From the NCBI GenBank assembly GCA_009733575.1, contig ML769424.1:118214-182213 (forward strand): a stretch of 64,000 nt of DNA, in the 5' to 3' direction. A model generated the notes under the pieces. The model was not told the origin of the DNA and made no database searches. It worked only from the letters and a program-made list of their open reading frames with translations. Below, piece after piece: positions 22,861 to 34,110 of this stretch (position 1 is its first letter; each line of letters opens with the position of its first letter). Both the position numbers and the translations under genes were made by a program. Source of the stretch: Gymnopus androsaceus JB14 (Eukaryota > Basidiomycota > Agaricomycetes > Agaricales > Omphalotaceae).

Positions 22861-23099
22861 ATCACATATAGACCGCTAGTGGAGGAGGAGTGACTTGTTG
22901 CAGATGTATGATAATGCAACAAATATGATTGAGAATTGGGATGAGGAGATTGGACACTTCTGCCTTCCCTATGCCATATCTTTGTATTACTGTACTAAAA
23001 TCTCTACTTTCTTGCTGCCGGGCATAGTTTACATGCGGAAATGTACTGTATGGAGCTTATTGGGGATGCAAAATTAGGGCGTATATTCTGGTTAGCCTA

Positions 23100-23330
23100 C
23101 TAAAGAATATCTAATGTCTTGGTGAAGTGGGTTAGCCACCTCTTTTCTGGTGTCAGTTTGCTCTGATTCTGAAGGGTCTTGCGTTTGAATCCTGCTCCTA
23201 CCTGCTGGCAATGTTTTTACTGGATCCAGGCTGCCTGGAATGGTTGGCTGGGCCTGGTGATCTCATTGTTGGAGGTTTAGCCCAGATTGTCCCAATTGGG
23301 AACTGATTGCTTTAATCTATATCTACTGCC
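23100..23330 (+). repeat. SINE-like tRNA-related sequence
   Basis: TGGTGAAGTGGGTTAGCC (A-box-like) is followed about 55 bp later by CTTGCGTTTGAATCCTGC (B-box-like). This spacing resembles a tRNA-derived promoter with an unrelated 3' body. No poly-A tail or target duplication was identified, so this is a weaker case than the SINE at 20580. Confidence 0.45.
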
Positions 23331-23498
23331 AGTAGATTACAAACAGAGTAATCATTAATTGGGGCTGTTGGCAATTGCTCAATAGGAATTCATCAGTGAT
23401 TTGGCTTATAACTAGGTGCTTGGGCAATTACCCTTCCTGATCAATCCCAAGCTTGAGCAACTACCCAAGGCTGATGTGATTGCTAGCATACATGGCTG

Positions 23499-25063
23499 AA
23501 TCCTCATCACCTTTCCTGACCTATATCCTTCCTATGCATCAGGTGGCCAAGCGTAAAGTTCCTCCTCGAGATCAGTGTTCAGGTAGGCGGACACAAAATC
23601 GATTTGCCAAATATTGTAATTGAGTTTGACCCATAGAGCTAGAAGTATCTGGAACAATTTGAAACACATGACTGCAGCAAAAGTCTCGAAGTAGTTGCAT
23701 CCCTCTGTCTGAGTACCGCCGTTCACCACTATCCTGCATTTCTCCTCGATAATTTCCCCTTCTCCATTGAGTTTATGGGCAAAGATGTATAAGGGAAAAA
23801 GGATTGTAGTGCCAGGAAGAGGATCTTGAAGCAGCCCAAAGACACTGAATTCCACCATCCTGGTTTTCTCCTTCTTGATTGCCGCTGTCCATCATTTGGG
23901 ATCTTCCATGGCCTGTCTGTAAGTCTTTGGGACAGGAGGTATGCCAATCGCAACAAGTGCAGTATTACATTCAGTACCTGCTTTGTTTAGGTCATCTTCC
24001 AGGGTAGCCAATGCAGCTTTAGGTTTGTGGGAAAGAGGACCGGTGGACCAGAGTGGTGTTGAGGAGAACAGCGTACTTCAATGAGAGGGGGAAGCATTAG
24101 AGGAGGAGGTTCATCCAGAGTCATTTGATCAAGAACCTGGTCTGATGTTGAGGAACTGGGAAGGATTTGATTGGCATCAGGAAGGGAGATTTGATCGGTG
24201 ATGGAGACACCAGGGTCTACATTGATGTCAGTTGAACCAACAAGTTCTTCTCCTTGACTGTCATCCTCCCCTTCAACCGACAACATACGATTAGGCTGAC
24301 CTTCCTCAAATACGACATCCCTGCTCTGAATAATGGCACCGGTTGGCAAGTATATCAAGTACACTCCTCTTGCCATATAAACAACCATCTTTCCCTCCAA
24401 CACCCTCAGATCTGTCTTCCCAGGTTTCCCGTTCACAATTGTTGCCCAAGCCCTCACACCGAATGGGTGAAGGTGTGAAATGTCTTGCTGTTTGCCCTAG
24501 AAAACTTCAGCAGGGATGTGGTTTCCATTTTGCGTGGATGGAAGCAGGTTCTCAGTGTACACAACATATGCAGCTGCCATGCCCCATAAGTTTTGGGGAA
24601 GGCCTGAATTGTGAAGAATAGCCTGGACTTTGGCAAAAGTAATTGCATGCTTTCTTTCCGCTATGCCATTCGCTGCTGAAGAATAACCAGGAGTTCTCTC
24701 AAGCGAAATACCATAGTGAATTGCCCATGCATCTCATTCTCCTTCGAATTCACCTCCACTATCAATCCTAATGCAATGCAGCTTCTTTCCAGTCTGCCTT
24801 TCTGCCCATACCCTGAAGGCATCCATGCATGTCAATGCAGATCCCAACTCCTTCCTGGACATGTAGTAGTCCTTTCCATACGTGGAACACCTGTCAACCA
24901 TAGGGAACAAATATTGGTAGCCTCCCCTGGCCATGGTTCTCATAGTTCCAGTCAAATCTGCCTGGACCCTTTCCAGAACCTCCATTTCCATATCAATAGT
25001 CGCATTGAAAGGCCTACGAGTAGCTTTGCTGACAAGGCAGTCTACGCACTTTCCATCAAGGGT
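23499..25063 (-). pseudogene. Copia pol, integrase core and reverse transcriptase N-terminus
   Basis: On the minus strand, from the right, the integrase zinc-binding cysteines (CVDCLVSKATRRPF) are followed by the rve core: QADLTGTM and RIDSGGEF, with Asp residues in the expected places. Next come the integrase C-terminal region (VYLIYLPTGAIIQSRDVVFEE), a Pro/Ser-rich spacer, and the reverse transcriptase fingers (YNIWQIDFVSAYLNTDLEEELYAWPPDA). A TAG follows WPPDA. Frame changes separate the pieces. The upstream and downstream partners lie beyond the two insertions at 25073 and 23480. Confidence 0.85.
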
Positions 25064-25528
25064 TGAATTCGTCAGCCATAGCTGCAATCCTAACAGCTTG
25101 AGCAATGGATACTACCACAACTTGTAAATGCTTCGCCTGGGCTATTACCACAGCTGCAAATGCAGACTGGGATATTGCCACATATGCTCATTCACGGGTG
25201 CCCATGGATAAATCCATAGAGGCAAAGTGGTCATGGGATATCATTTACTCGTGACTTCACTGCCCTTCCCAAATAGGACATGGTACGCCCTGTCCCAAAT
25301 TAGAAAGGGCGCATCCGGCCACAGTGTCGGGCTGGAGCAAAGGCACATTCTCGCAAAATTATTGCTAGTAGCAGCAATCAATTGGTAGACCTTTTGATAA
25401 CAAGCTACCCAGCGCTAAAGTTTGGAGTAGATAACCACTGAGCCACCAGAGCAATAATACATAGTAATTCAATATCAATTTAAGAGCCTCTTTGGCTGAT
25501 TACATAGAGAGTAATACATAACATACAC

Positions 25529-28500
25529 CTATGCAAACCCAAAGTATTTGGCCTCCTCAGCCTCTTGCTCGCCCTTCTCTTCATCTCTGTCTGGCGCTTC
25601 CACATCCCCACCATCATTGCCTGTTTTGTCTCCCTCAAAGTCCTCATCATCATCTTCTCTCCCATCCAGACCCAGCTCTTCACGCGCGGCCCTGTCATTC
25701 GCTTCTTCCTCGGCTTTAAACTCTTCCTCCTTCTGCAAAGATGAATTCCACATCTTCAAGAACCTCCCTCATAAGCCCCGTTGAATCTGCGCTTGCTTGA
25801 TTGCATATGCCTTCACACCTTCCTCGAGCTGTGGAACTTTCCCGGGGTTTGGACAGGCCTGGCAAGCGTCCCACCACCTGGCTTGCCAGTTTAAGAAGTG
25901 TAGCAACCATTCCATCTCCCCTTCCAGGTACCATAGCTCCTCCTCCGCTCGATGCATCCACACACAACTTCTGCACCACTCCCCTCATAAAATCTCATTC
26001 TTGTTCTCATCTGCACCATCCCTCAGATTAATCTCCCTTGTCAACCATATCCAAGACTGCTCCTTTCTTGTCTCGCCCGTTCCATCCCTCCTTGTCTGAT
26101 CTTCCACCTGCAATGGGAAACAATTGTCTTCCTGTTCCTCCGTCCCATTATCATTCTCTACAGTCACTCCCTCCATCCCTGGTTCATCCTTGTTGGTCCC
26201 CCGACGCCCTGGCTCCCGCTTCTTCGGTGCTGGATCCACATAGCTTCGCATGTCCTTCTGTTCCATCACCTGCAATTCCTTCTCCCAATTACCCAGCCCC
26301 ACTAGCAGCAACAGTCCCCGATGGCTATGACAATATCTCTCAACAAAGCCCTTCATGTGGTCATGAACTCTGTCAATGACCTCCCGCAACTTTCCTGACA
26401 TCCGCTGGCCCCGAACGTTCTTATTTTTGAACTGAATCATCTTTGTTTTGACACGAAGCATATGCCGCACGCTGTCCAGCGCATTGTAAGCCCGAGCCAT
26501 CTGGAGTCATTCTTCAATTCAATCTACATCATCACAACAAACATTCCGGCGCATGTCAACCGGAATCAAGGATGGGAGCCACAGCTTTGTGTTTTCCGGC
26601 TGGTCATCTTTGCCCAAAGAGAGATCTTTGTCTAAATCAGTGAGATACTGGACCAATCTGGGCATGTAGACAGAACGAAGCTTTTTGAATCCTCGGAAAG
26701 CGCGTTTCAGAATATTTTGGTGCTCGACAATCTTGTCCGTCTGGTGGGCTGTTCGTGTTGAATTCTTATAGCGTTCAACCTCCAGTTGTAATTTATACCT
26801 AGAGGTTTTCATTAGTATGTTTTCTGAATATAAATGAATACGCACTGGCTGTCTTCGAGATCTAAGCCCATCAAAATGAATTTTGCTGGCCTTGTTTGAT
26901 TGCGGAAAGGGATGCCCTTCAGTTCCATCATTTCATCTTCCAGGACAAGCTCTGTTTCAACCTCAGCCTGGGTCATGTCTGTCATAATAAGAGGTCAAAT
27001 ATTTGGTAAACACAAGTCATGAAAGACTCACATTCACACTTGACTGAAAACGGGTTCACCAGGTTTGATCCATCCGCTGCCTTTTCCTTCGGATAAGGAG
27101 CTCTCTCCCAGGCCTCGCAGATGCTCTCCCACTTGCTGACCAGATCTTTCGGCAGACTATTTGTTAGCCCTTGGTGCGCCACACGCTGACAGTTCCTATC
27201 TTTCATGGCTGCTCGATAACGGTTCCATAAGGTGCGTCCTGCATATAACAGTTAGCAATCTCTACCCTTACTACCAATAGACCATGAGCATGCACCTGTA
27301 CCAGTGTACTTTTGCCAGTTGTGAAAGCCGAAGTGCGCTTCGAGAGTGTCCCCCCGTACCAGCCCATTGTCTTCAATGAATTACCTAGAGTGTTATGCAC
27401 ACCCCACGTTCTCTCACACCCTTCAAAGTCCATGAGCCCCACCTTGGGAGCAAGATTACAAGAGAACTGTTCATGATTGTCAGTCTCATGCGCTGGTTCA
27501 TGGAACTTTCCAATAACCGGCACAAGATCCATACCATCATCAAGCTTGATTTTGGCGGGCCACAGAGCCTCGCTTCGTTCATGAATGTGCGCGAACCACT
27601 GGCATGCAATGTCATACCCTATAATGTACAGTGGTAAATCCTTATAATGAAAGAGCGCGGATCCAAAAATATAATCCATGTTCGCATACCTGCAAACCCA
27701 ATTATAAATCCAAATATCAAGCAAACTAGCAGACTAACTGTTCACCCTTCTGAAGATTACCCACCCCATTGGCCAAGAACATTTCTGACCGAGCGCATAA
27801 CACAGATCCTACTCCGGTATATCGCAGACCTTTGGAGAACTTCGAAAGTGGCTTTGGCGATAGCCTGGAAGCCCACACAAGTACTAATCTAAAAAAAGGT
27901 CAATGGCAATAACAGAAAAAGATGAAACAGTCTACTCACATCGGCCTCAGATGCTCGTGATAAAACATATTGCTCGTACTTCGTTCTCTCTACAAAGTAG
28001 CCCAGACCATTGACTAAGCCTGGATCTCGGGAATGAGAGGAAACCAGCTGTTCCTTCAACCGAAAATTGGCATCTTCAGTTACCTTCAACGAATACTTGT
28101 CAAGCCGTGCCAAGTCGTTCTCCCAACCCTCTGCAAGATTGATTCCAGGATGCGGACAAGACAAGCAGGGGACAACTAGATCACCCTCCTTCGTGCCTGC
28201 GACCCCACTAGGATCATTACCACGCCCATTCCATTTCAACAGCTTCAAATGGCGCCATTGAAGCAACATGCGCATAAGAGCAATGTATCGCCACCGCGTC
28301 GACTTCAAGTTGGTGTTATCTGTCATTTTCGAAATAGCGCAATAAAAGTCATATACGGAGCACTTCGTCGTTAACGTTGAAAGATGGAGCTGTTCCATGT
28401 AACGGAATGTAGCGACAGTCTTGATTTTTCCTTGACCGAGCGTAGCTGGGTAGAGACTGCGGCGGAGGAGCTGGATATAATGAGGATTCGCACTCGGACA

Positions 28501-28960
28501 CCCGCAAAAGAACAAGTTAACCTCGTGAATGCCTGTAGAATCCAAAATACGAAGGCTTGGGTTGCATTTCTGCGGAAGAGGACATCTCGTCTGATGGTCA
28601 AGATGAATGACAACACCGAGGTCCTTCAGCGAGCATTTCTGGAACAACTCTCCCTGCCATCTCTGAAGGCAGCCTGATTAGCAATTGCAGAAACATACAT
28701 AAGAAAACAAGCAACCGACCTGGACTCGATGAAGAGGGAGACTACGATGCCGCCGTACGATGCACTTTTCACATAGCAGGTCAATCATCAGGCAGTCTAG
28801 GCACCTGAAATGAGCTCCTCCCCGCTTGTCTGGTGGCAATCGAGCACTCATACAGTCCCAACACGCCTGCTGCAAGCCTGCAGCACCCCCGTCCATCGTG
28901 CCGCAATATCTCGTCCAAAAAGATTTGTTGATACTCCTTATGCCAATGCTGGTGAGGATG
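25529..28960 (-). pseudogene. KDZ transposase with N-terminal CxC2-like zinc cluster
   Basis: KDZ transposases are RNase H-fold DNA transposases expanded in mushrooms. From the N-terminus I read FLDEILRHDGRG, a Cys/His cluster (CWDCMSARL, CLDCLMIDLLCEKC, RRHRSLPLH), LFQKCSLKDLGVVIHLDH, GVGSVLCARSEM, YANMDYIFGSAL, YDIACQWF (catalytic-type Asp), IGKFHEPAHE and ERTWGVHNTL. The C-terminal EMEWLLHFLNWQARWW helix and an acidic tail follow. Several short introns fit. An extra G in a run near 28890 shifts the frame between DGRG and the cysteine cluster. A TGA at 25769-25771 interrupts GL-GRFLKMW, one step from CGA. The N-terminus may be truncated where the plus-strand gene begins. Confidence 0.85.
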
Positions 28961-28997
28961 TAACTAGAAAATAAGTCTATCAGCATACAATGACCGT

Positions 28998-30914
28998 ATT
29001 TCCACAGTCTCACCAGCTACCAGGCCCTGTGTAAATCTGAGTTTGAAAAATTGGACGAGGCCGAACAGAAGGAATGGAAAGAACTGGCAGAACTGGAATT
29101 GAATCAGAAGTCGGAATTGTATACTGCAATAACGAAGGGGGAGCTCACAGTGATGACAACGCCACAGTTCCATCAACAGTGAGTGTTAACTACTTTATTT
29201 GATATCATTACCTGTCAGATGCCTTGACAATCTTGCGGAATTTGTCCAGCCATTTCTCGATGTGATTTCGGAAATGACAGGAGGGGTTTGTGGTCTCTGG
29301 ACTGCGGCACCCGAGCCACGGAATGGAGGAGAGCCGACTATTCTAACGTACGCAGCCGTATTCCTTTATTTTTAACGTGAAGGCTGAGACTAGTTGAACA
29401 GTCATTATGCAGGGACCACACCTGGGCCCAATGGTCTTGATTTCGGTCAGTCTGAGCGCAATGCGTTCAAGGAAAAGGTTCGCCCTGCAATTAGAGTTTT
29501 TGTTAAAAAATTCTGGAGTGAGTATTGTCGTTTTGAAGTCTTAATACGGATCTAATTGTGAGTTTTAGCGGTCGAGGAGTGCCATTCCTGAGCTCTGCCA
29601 AAGGAGGTGGCAGAACTGCCTGAAGCAAGCTCTTCTTTGTTGGAAGGTCCTGTGGCAGGGTCTAAGGACAACTCTGAGCATGATATGTTGGCTGGTGGTA
29701 GCAAGATTCCCGAATCTATGCCTGCTATCAGCGCTACTGGCAGTTCTCCTGCCGTTCCTGCAACCTGCGATACAGCTTCTCATGTATCGGGTCCACCCGC
29801 TAAAGTGGTATCTACAAGGCCAACTGCAACTCTTTTGCATCGTGGCACAACTCGAAAGCAAACGGGAGAACCTCCAGTAACTCCCTCCCATCCAGCAACT
29901 CCTTCTCGCGATGTCACTCCGCCTGTAGTTCCGCCCTCGGAGCCCACTTCTTCTCCTGCTTTTGGTTATGATGCTGGTTTACCCACTTCCCCCGCAGCTG
30001 GACCAAGCATTCCTGAAATGGACGTGGATCCAGTGGAACAGGATTCTGGCTTGACTTTTGTTGGACATAGCGTTCTTGGGGATGAGATGGATGTGGATTC
30101 AGGGGCACAGGACTCCAGGGTAGGAAGACACAAGAGGAAGGGCCGCAATGCAGGAGAGGGGCCAGCAGCCAAGAAGTCCAGAACTGTTTCAACCACGGCT
30201 GCGAAGACTGAATCACAAAAACAACCTCGTAAAACAACCATCATACCAGAGTCAAAGGCACGCCGCGGTGCAAAATTGAATCCCGTTTCCCACTCAAAAG
30301 TCTCTGTGTCTTCGCAGGAATTGGCCGCGGTTGAGGAGGATAGGCCAGGCCCAGTCATTCCTTCTGTTCCCAAGCATGCCCCGAAATATGTGGGAAACGC
30401 TCTTACTTTGTGCTCTTGGGTCAACGGAGATAAGTGCTGGGAGAGGGTGGTACAAGGTTGGTTGCAGTTTGACGAGGCTGCGGGTTTCGAGCCATCTTCC
30501 AAAGAGTACGCGAGGCTCCCAACCGCTGGAAGGCCAAAGGAAGTGGGTACTTGGATCAGTCATGCACGTTCAGCAACGTTTCATCCTGACATGACCCTGC
30601 CGCGTTTTGCTGATGAGTTTGCCAAGTGGTGGAGGGCTATGCAACCTGAAGGAAGGGATGTAATCAAAGGGGAATTCATTGGATTGACAAAGCCTGCTGA
30701 CATCGACTGGACAGAGCTGAAGATCAGTGGCTCAAATGGGATGGTCAGTGTTGTTGGTGCATTGGCGTGGTGTTACAAAGCAGCTTACAATCTTCCAAAG
30801 GAGAAAACATCGAAAACGGGGCGAAGTGGTCAGAAGTGGGAACTAGAACTCTGGAAGCTCAACCAGGCATTGGACGAGGTTATTTACACATTTGGCAAGC
30901 TCAATGAGTCGTGA
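28998..30914 (+). pseudogene. Second gene of the KDZ element (agaricomycete multicopy family)
   Basis: Four exons (about 28998-29178, 29219-29347, 29402-29517, 29569-30914) give a protein beginning in SYQALCKSEFEKLDEAEQKEW. It continues with QQCLDNLAEFVQPFLDVISEMTGG, AGTTPGPNGLDFGQSERN and VFVKKFW, then a long Pro/Ser/Thr-rich, partly basic linker containing a nuclear-localisation-like RHKRKGRN. The conserved C-terminal domain has GWLQFDEAAGF, AKWWRAMQPEGR and VGALAWCYKAAYN. The layout resembles a gene family I associate with KDZ-rich mushroom genomes; its function is unknown. A TGA at 29589-29591 interrupts ECHS-ALPKEV and is one C-to-T step from CGA. The last exon is otherwise open for 435 codons. 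The N-terminus is not found and is probably cut at the junction with the transposase. Confidence 0.6.
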
Positions 30915-31009
30915 TTGTACTGTATTTTTTATTTAAAAATTGGCCAATGGACAATATTATCTAGCTTTTTCATATACACACTCAGATTGGAGGTCAAATA
31001 TTTGAATTA

Positions 31010-31403
31010 GTGTCCTGCTTAGTATCTTCTGCTTGACCAAGTGGTAAAACGTACTGAAAGTGTTCAATGGAACAATTAAGCGCTGGAGAATAAGGTGAGG
31101 CTGAGGGTTCGATTCCCCCAATGATCATTTTACTCCAACTCAAGGTTGGTCCGGTGAACGGCTACGGCGCGTGGTGCGAATCTTTGTCAGCGCGTACTCC
31201 CGTCTAGGTGACTCATCATCCCGATGCTGGCACGCTGAAAGGATTGGCACCAGGGATAAATCCCTAGCGCATGGTGGCTGGTATGGATATATCCCTAGGG
31301 CAACTATAGCAGTAATTTGGCCTTTGGTGGTTGTATCCAGGCTGAAGCCTTTCAAACTTGTGGATTTAGCCATTGGTCAAACCGTTCAGATTGCAGCTAC
31401 AGG
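31010..31403 (+). repeat. tRNA-like sequence at the right end of the KDZ element
   Basis: TGACCAAGTGGTAAAAC (A-box-like) and, about 70 bp on, GAGGGTTCGATTCCCCC (a perfect B-box core) suggest a tRNA-derived SINE head. A GC-rich body with GGTGAACGGCTACGGCGCG follows, and it runs into the terminal inverted repeat. No poly-A tail or target duplication was seen. It cannot fold as a canonical tRNA with the bases present. Confidence 0.45.
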
Positions 31404-31412
31404 TGAATTCGT

Positions 31413-32934
31413 AATGGTGAGTCCATCCACTAGCTTCTCTATTTCCAAAAGCTTGATTCGGTCTATACCAGCATGTGCAAATTGATGATGCCAGGTCTGA
31501 AGGTCAACTGGCCAATGAAGGGACTGGGATCTAGCCACAAGGGCCTAAGGATTGTGCAGGTTCAGCTGGTAGAGACCCCCAGAACTGACTCCAGTCAGGA
31601 AGTGGGTTCCTTGGGGTGAGTAGAACTTGGCACTGCCATTGCCAAAGAGGATAGTATAGCTGAGAGAGTCAAGGCAGGATATTGAAACAAGGTCATAGGC
31701 GATATTTGGTGAGTGAAGAGCATTTTTGAATATCAGAGTCACCAGTTTATTGCCTTCAAGCAGGACCTTCTTGACCCTTCCTACTCCAATAACATCAAGC
31801 TTTGTTCCCTTTTCCAAAGATTGTCCCTTCCGACTGCATGGCTCATACATGAGCAAACCCAACCTCTCCTTAAAGAAGTGGTTACTAGCACCCAAGTCTG
31901 CATAGAGTCCCCCTTTGACTGGTGTTGACAGAGCAGCCATACCGTATATCTGTGGGAAATCTCCTATCATGACATTTGAGGACGGTGTGGAGAGAGCGGG
32001 ATTGCATTTACCCCTCCACCAAGAGGGATATTGACCCTCACTTCCCCCTCCTTTCCTCCAGCATTTATGCTTCAAGTGCCCCCCCCCTACCACAGTTGTC
32101 ACATGTTTCCTGTTCCCTGGACTGTTTGGCTGCAACCTGTTTTTCCAAATCCTCAATCTTTGCAAGAACGGCAGCATGCACCTGGGAGATACAATCACCA
32201 GATACAATGGAGTTATCGTTATCCCTATTCTCAATTCTCGAGAATTGGAATGATATCTGCTGGATCACAGAAACAGACGTGGGGTAGGATGGAGACATTG
32301 TGATATTCTGGATGATTGTGTTGAACGCAGAACTAGGGAATGCAGCAAGAATGATTTATCTAAAGGTAGAGTCATCAATCTTGTTACCAGCCTTGATTGA
32401 CTCTTTGCATAAATCTCGGAGACATTTGAAGAACACATCAATGGAGTCGGAGGAAGTGAAAATGCAGGAGCAAAGTTTTCGCATGGTGAGTACTTTCTGC
32501 ATTCCATCCTTTCCTCCATAGACTGATTCGAGCATATCGAACAGCTCTTTGGCGCTCTTCAAGTCCGAGTCAGTGATGAGCAATGGTAGATCATCTATGT
32601 GAGATTCAATGATGCCTTTGGCACAGTCATTTCGAAAGATCCATTCCTCTTGAGAGGGATTTTTCAAGAAGACCACCGTAGCAGCTGCAGTAGTAGTCAA
32701 AGGTGTGGTGGTCAATGTAGAGCCATCAGGGGCAGTTACGGTGATAGGAGGAGCGGAGATAGGATGAGGAGGTTTAGGGATAGTGCCATCGGTATAGCCA
32801 ACGAGACCCTGAGTCTTCAGGGAATTTATAATCCTTTGTTTAACAGGCGTCCAGCTTACACGGACGCCTCTGTCAAACTTCAAGTCTGTGGAAACCTCTG
32901 GTATAGGCGGCGGAATCGCACCATTACTAGCCAT
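31413..32934 (-). pseudogene. Copia gag, zinc knuckle, protease and integrase N-terminus
   Basis: The frame starts at ATG 32934 (MASNGAIPPP) and encodes a gag-like region to a TAA at 32356-32358. It then continues in shifted frames through a zinc-knuckle remnant (CDNCGRGG and later HKCWRKGG), the protease active-site region DLGASNHFF, and the gag-pre-integrase block YSPQGTHFLTGVSSGGLYQL. The integrase HH pair follows in WHHQFAHAGIDRIKLLE. The reading would continue into the integrase Cys pair at 25060 but for the KDZ insertion. The gag stop and the frame changes show that it is decayed. Confidence 0.8.
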
Positions 32935-33013
32935 GGTATTTCAGTTTCAAGATGTAAGGATGGATTCTGAGTCTAGAGGTAGGTTTGAAATAAGCAACAC
33001 GGGGCCTATAACC

Positions 33014-33453
33014 TGTTAATCAAGTAAGTATGTTAAACCTCAGTTTGGACACAAGTAAGGTGTCAAAAGACTCTATTAAATACCTGTTAATTGAGTAAGT
33101 ACATTAAACTATAATAAAGTACGATTAGCTCAATGAATAGGTGTGTGAAGTAAAATAAGCTCACCCTCAGTTCAGACACAAGTAAGGTGTCAAAAGACTG
33201 AGGGTGCTGTACCAAAAGGTCCATGTATAAATACAGTTGTATCTAACTACCAATCATAGTAAGTGTAAAATTGGTCCATTGAAACATAGTAACTAAATGT
33301 ATATGGTGGAGCGAAGTGGAGTCCAAACGTGTATGAAGAATTAAGAAACTTGTAACTAAAGAAAAAAGGAAAAAGGTATATTGTCCGGCGATGTTAATCC
33401 CTGGATGAAGCTTGATCACCTACAAAGTTACGCTTTGACCTCCTCGTTCGACA
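33014..33453 (-). repeat. Copia 5' LTR
   Basis: A 440-bp partner of 16566-17004, with TG...CA ends. The 5-bp duplication GATGT follows it at 33454-33458. The short spacer to the gag start (32935-33013) would hold the primer-binding site; a tRNA match was not identified. Confidence 0.9.
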
Positions 33454-33458
33454 GATGT

Positions 33459-34110
33459 CAGTTGTCATTCCATTCAATACTAAATATATTAATTGTTTGA
33501 ATTGTTCAGAGAATCATAAAATCAAATGACGCCAAAATAAAATCATTTACTGTATGTCTTCATGTTCATAGTAGTACTAGGACAATGATAATGTATTGAA
33601 ACTACATAGCTATAACTTATAAGTCATATAACGAGACCATACTACTCTGTAAGTGGTAACCCTTCTGTGCACACAGTAAATAAAGACTTCAAAACTGAAG
33701 AATTTAATGAGACGTATGGTGAATACTATCCAATGAGCTTAGGTGACTGAGGATTGAGACAAAGTTGAAGTTCCAATGCAGATGGTTCCGCATTTCTTAT
33801 ATACTGTTGGTGGGAGAGAATGACAAGTGTCAAGCAGCTGTCAGATGGCTGTCAAATGGCAATACAAGTCAGTGATCCCACAGAACCTCTTAGCAGGCCA
33901 TAGCAGGCCATGGTCTGCTATGACCATTATCCAGGCTTTGCTGATGTTGACTTATGATAAATGTTTCATTGCACTTGCTGGACACTTTGCGCAACATAAT
34001 ATCTTTTTTTCACTTGTAATACATTATCTGTATTTAAGTTAAATACAGGTCAGCACAGGTACCTGCAGCTATACCTGTACACAGGTATCTGTTTCCCACG
34101 GATCCTTCAA
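33459..34110. other. AT-rich flank with the right end of a CATCAGCAAAACC-family element
   Basis: The sequence is AT-rich. It contains GGCCATAGCAGGCC words and the end CCAGGCTTTGCTGATG at 33931-33946, then the GGTACCTG/GGATCC palindrome cluster at 34044-34105. No gene was seen. Confidence 0.45.

Larger units (their letters stand above)
18180..23480. mobile_element. 5.3-kb inverted-repeat element carrying host-gene fragments (Pack-type)
   Basis: This interrupts the Copia reverse transcriptase. The ends are inverted copies: ATCACATCAACCTTGAG at 18180 and the inverse of ATCACATCAGCCTTGGG ending at 23480. Both subterminal regions repeat words such as CTTGAGCAA and GCAATTAC. Inside are intron-bearing pieces of a p24 gene (minus) and of VPS4 (plus), a proline-rich frame, and a SINE with its own target duplication. 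I saw no transposase. A direct target duplication is not clear; GCTA near both ends is the best candidate. Confidence 0.6.
25064..31412 (-). mobile_element. KDZ (Kyakuja-Dileera-Zisupton) DNA transposon
   Basis: The element (about 25073-31403) carries imperfect terminal inverted repeats of about 36 bp sharing TAGCTGCAATC and CAATGG. It is bounded by the direct repeat TGAATTCGT (25064-25072 and 31404-31412). The 7-9 bp duplication fits the 8 bp known for Zisupton-type elements, and the exact border is ambiguous by one or two bases. Removing the element restores the Copia integrase reading. It encodes a KDZ transposase (minus) and a second gene (plus), both now broken. Confidence 0.85.
16561..33458 (-). 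mobile_element. Composite Ty1/Copia LTR retrotransposon with nested insertions
   Basis: Two LTRs (16566-17004 and 33014-33453) with TG...CA ends are flanked by the 5-bp target duplication GATGT (16561-16565 and 33454-33458). Read on the minus strand the internal order is gag, protease/zinc knuckle, integrase, reverse transcriptase, RNase H, which is the Copia order. The pol frame is interrupted by an element at 18180-23480 and by a KDZ transposon at 25073-31403. Without these the element would be about 5.2 kb, a normal Copia size. Coding parts carry several stops, so it is not autonomous now. Confidence 0.9.

Noticed and set aside
25531..26379. Overlapping plus-strand frames rich in Pro, Ser and Leu
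   Set aside because: They are antisense shadows of the acidic and helical C-terminus of the KDZ transposase.
29565..30563. Minus-strand frames opposite the 435-codon exon
   Set aside because: They lack motifs and conserved order. The plus strand has splice junctions and family-like motifs.
32599..32970. Plus-strand Arg-rich frame of about 120 codons
   Set aside because: Antisense of the Copia gag frame, which has the start codon and family order.
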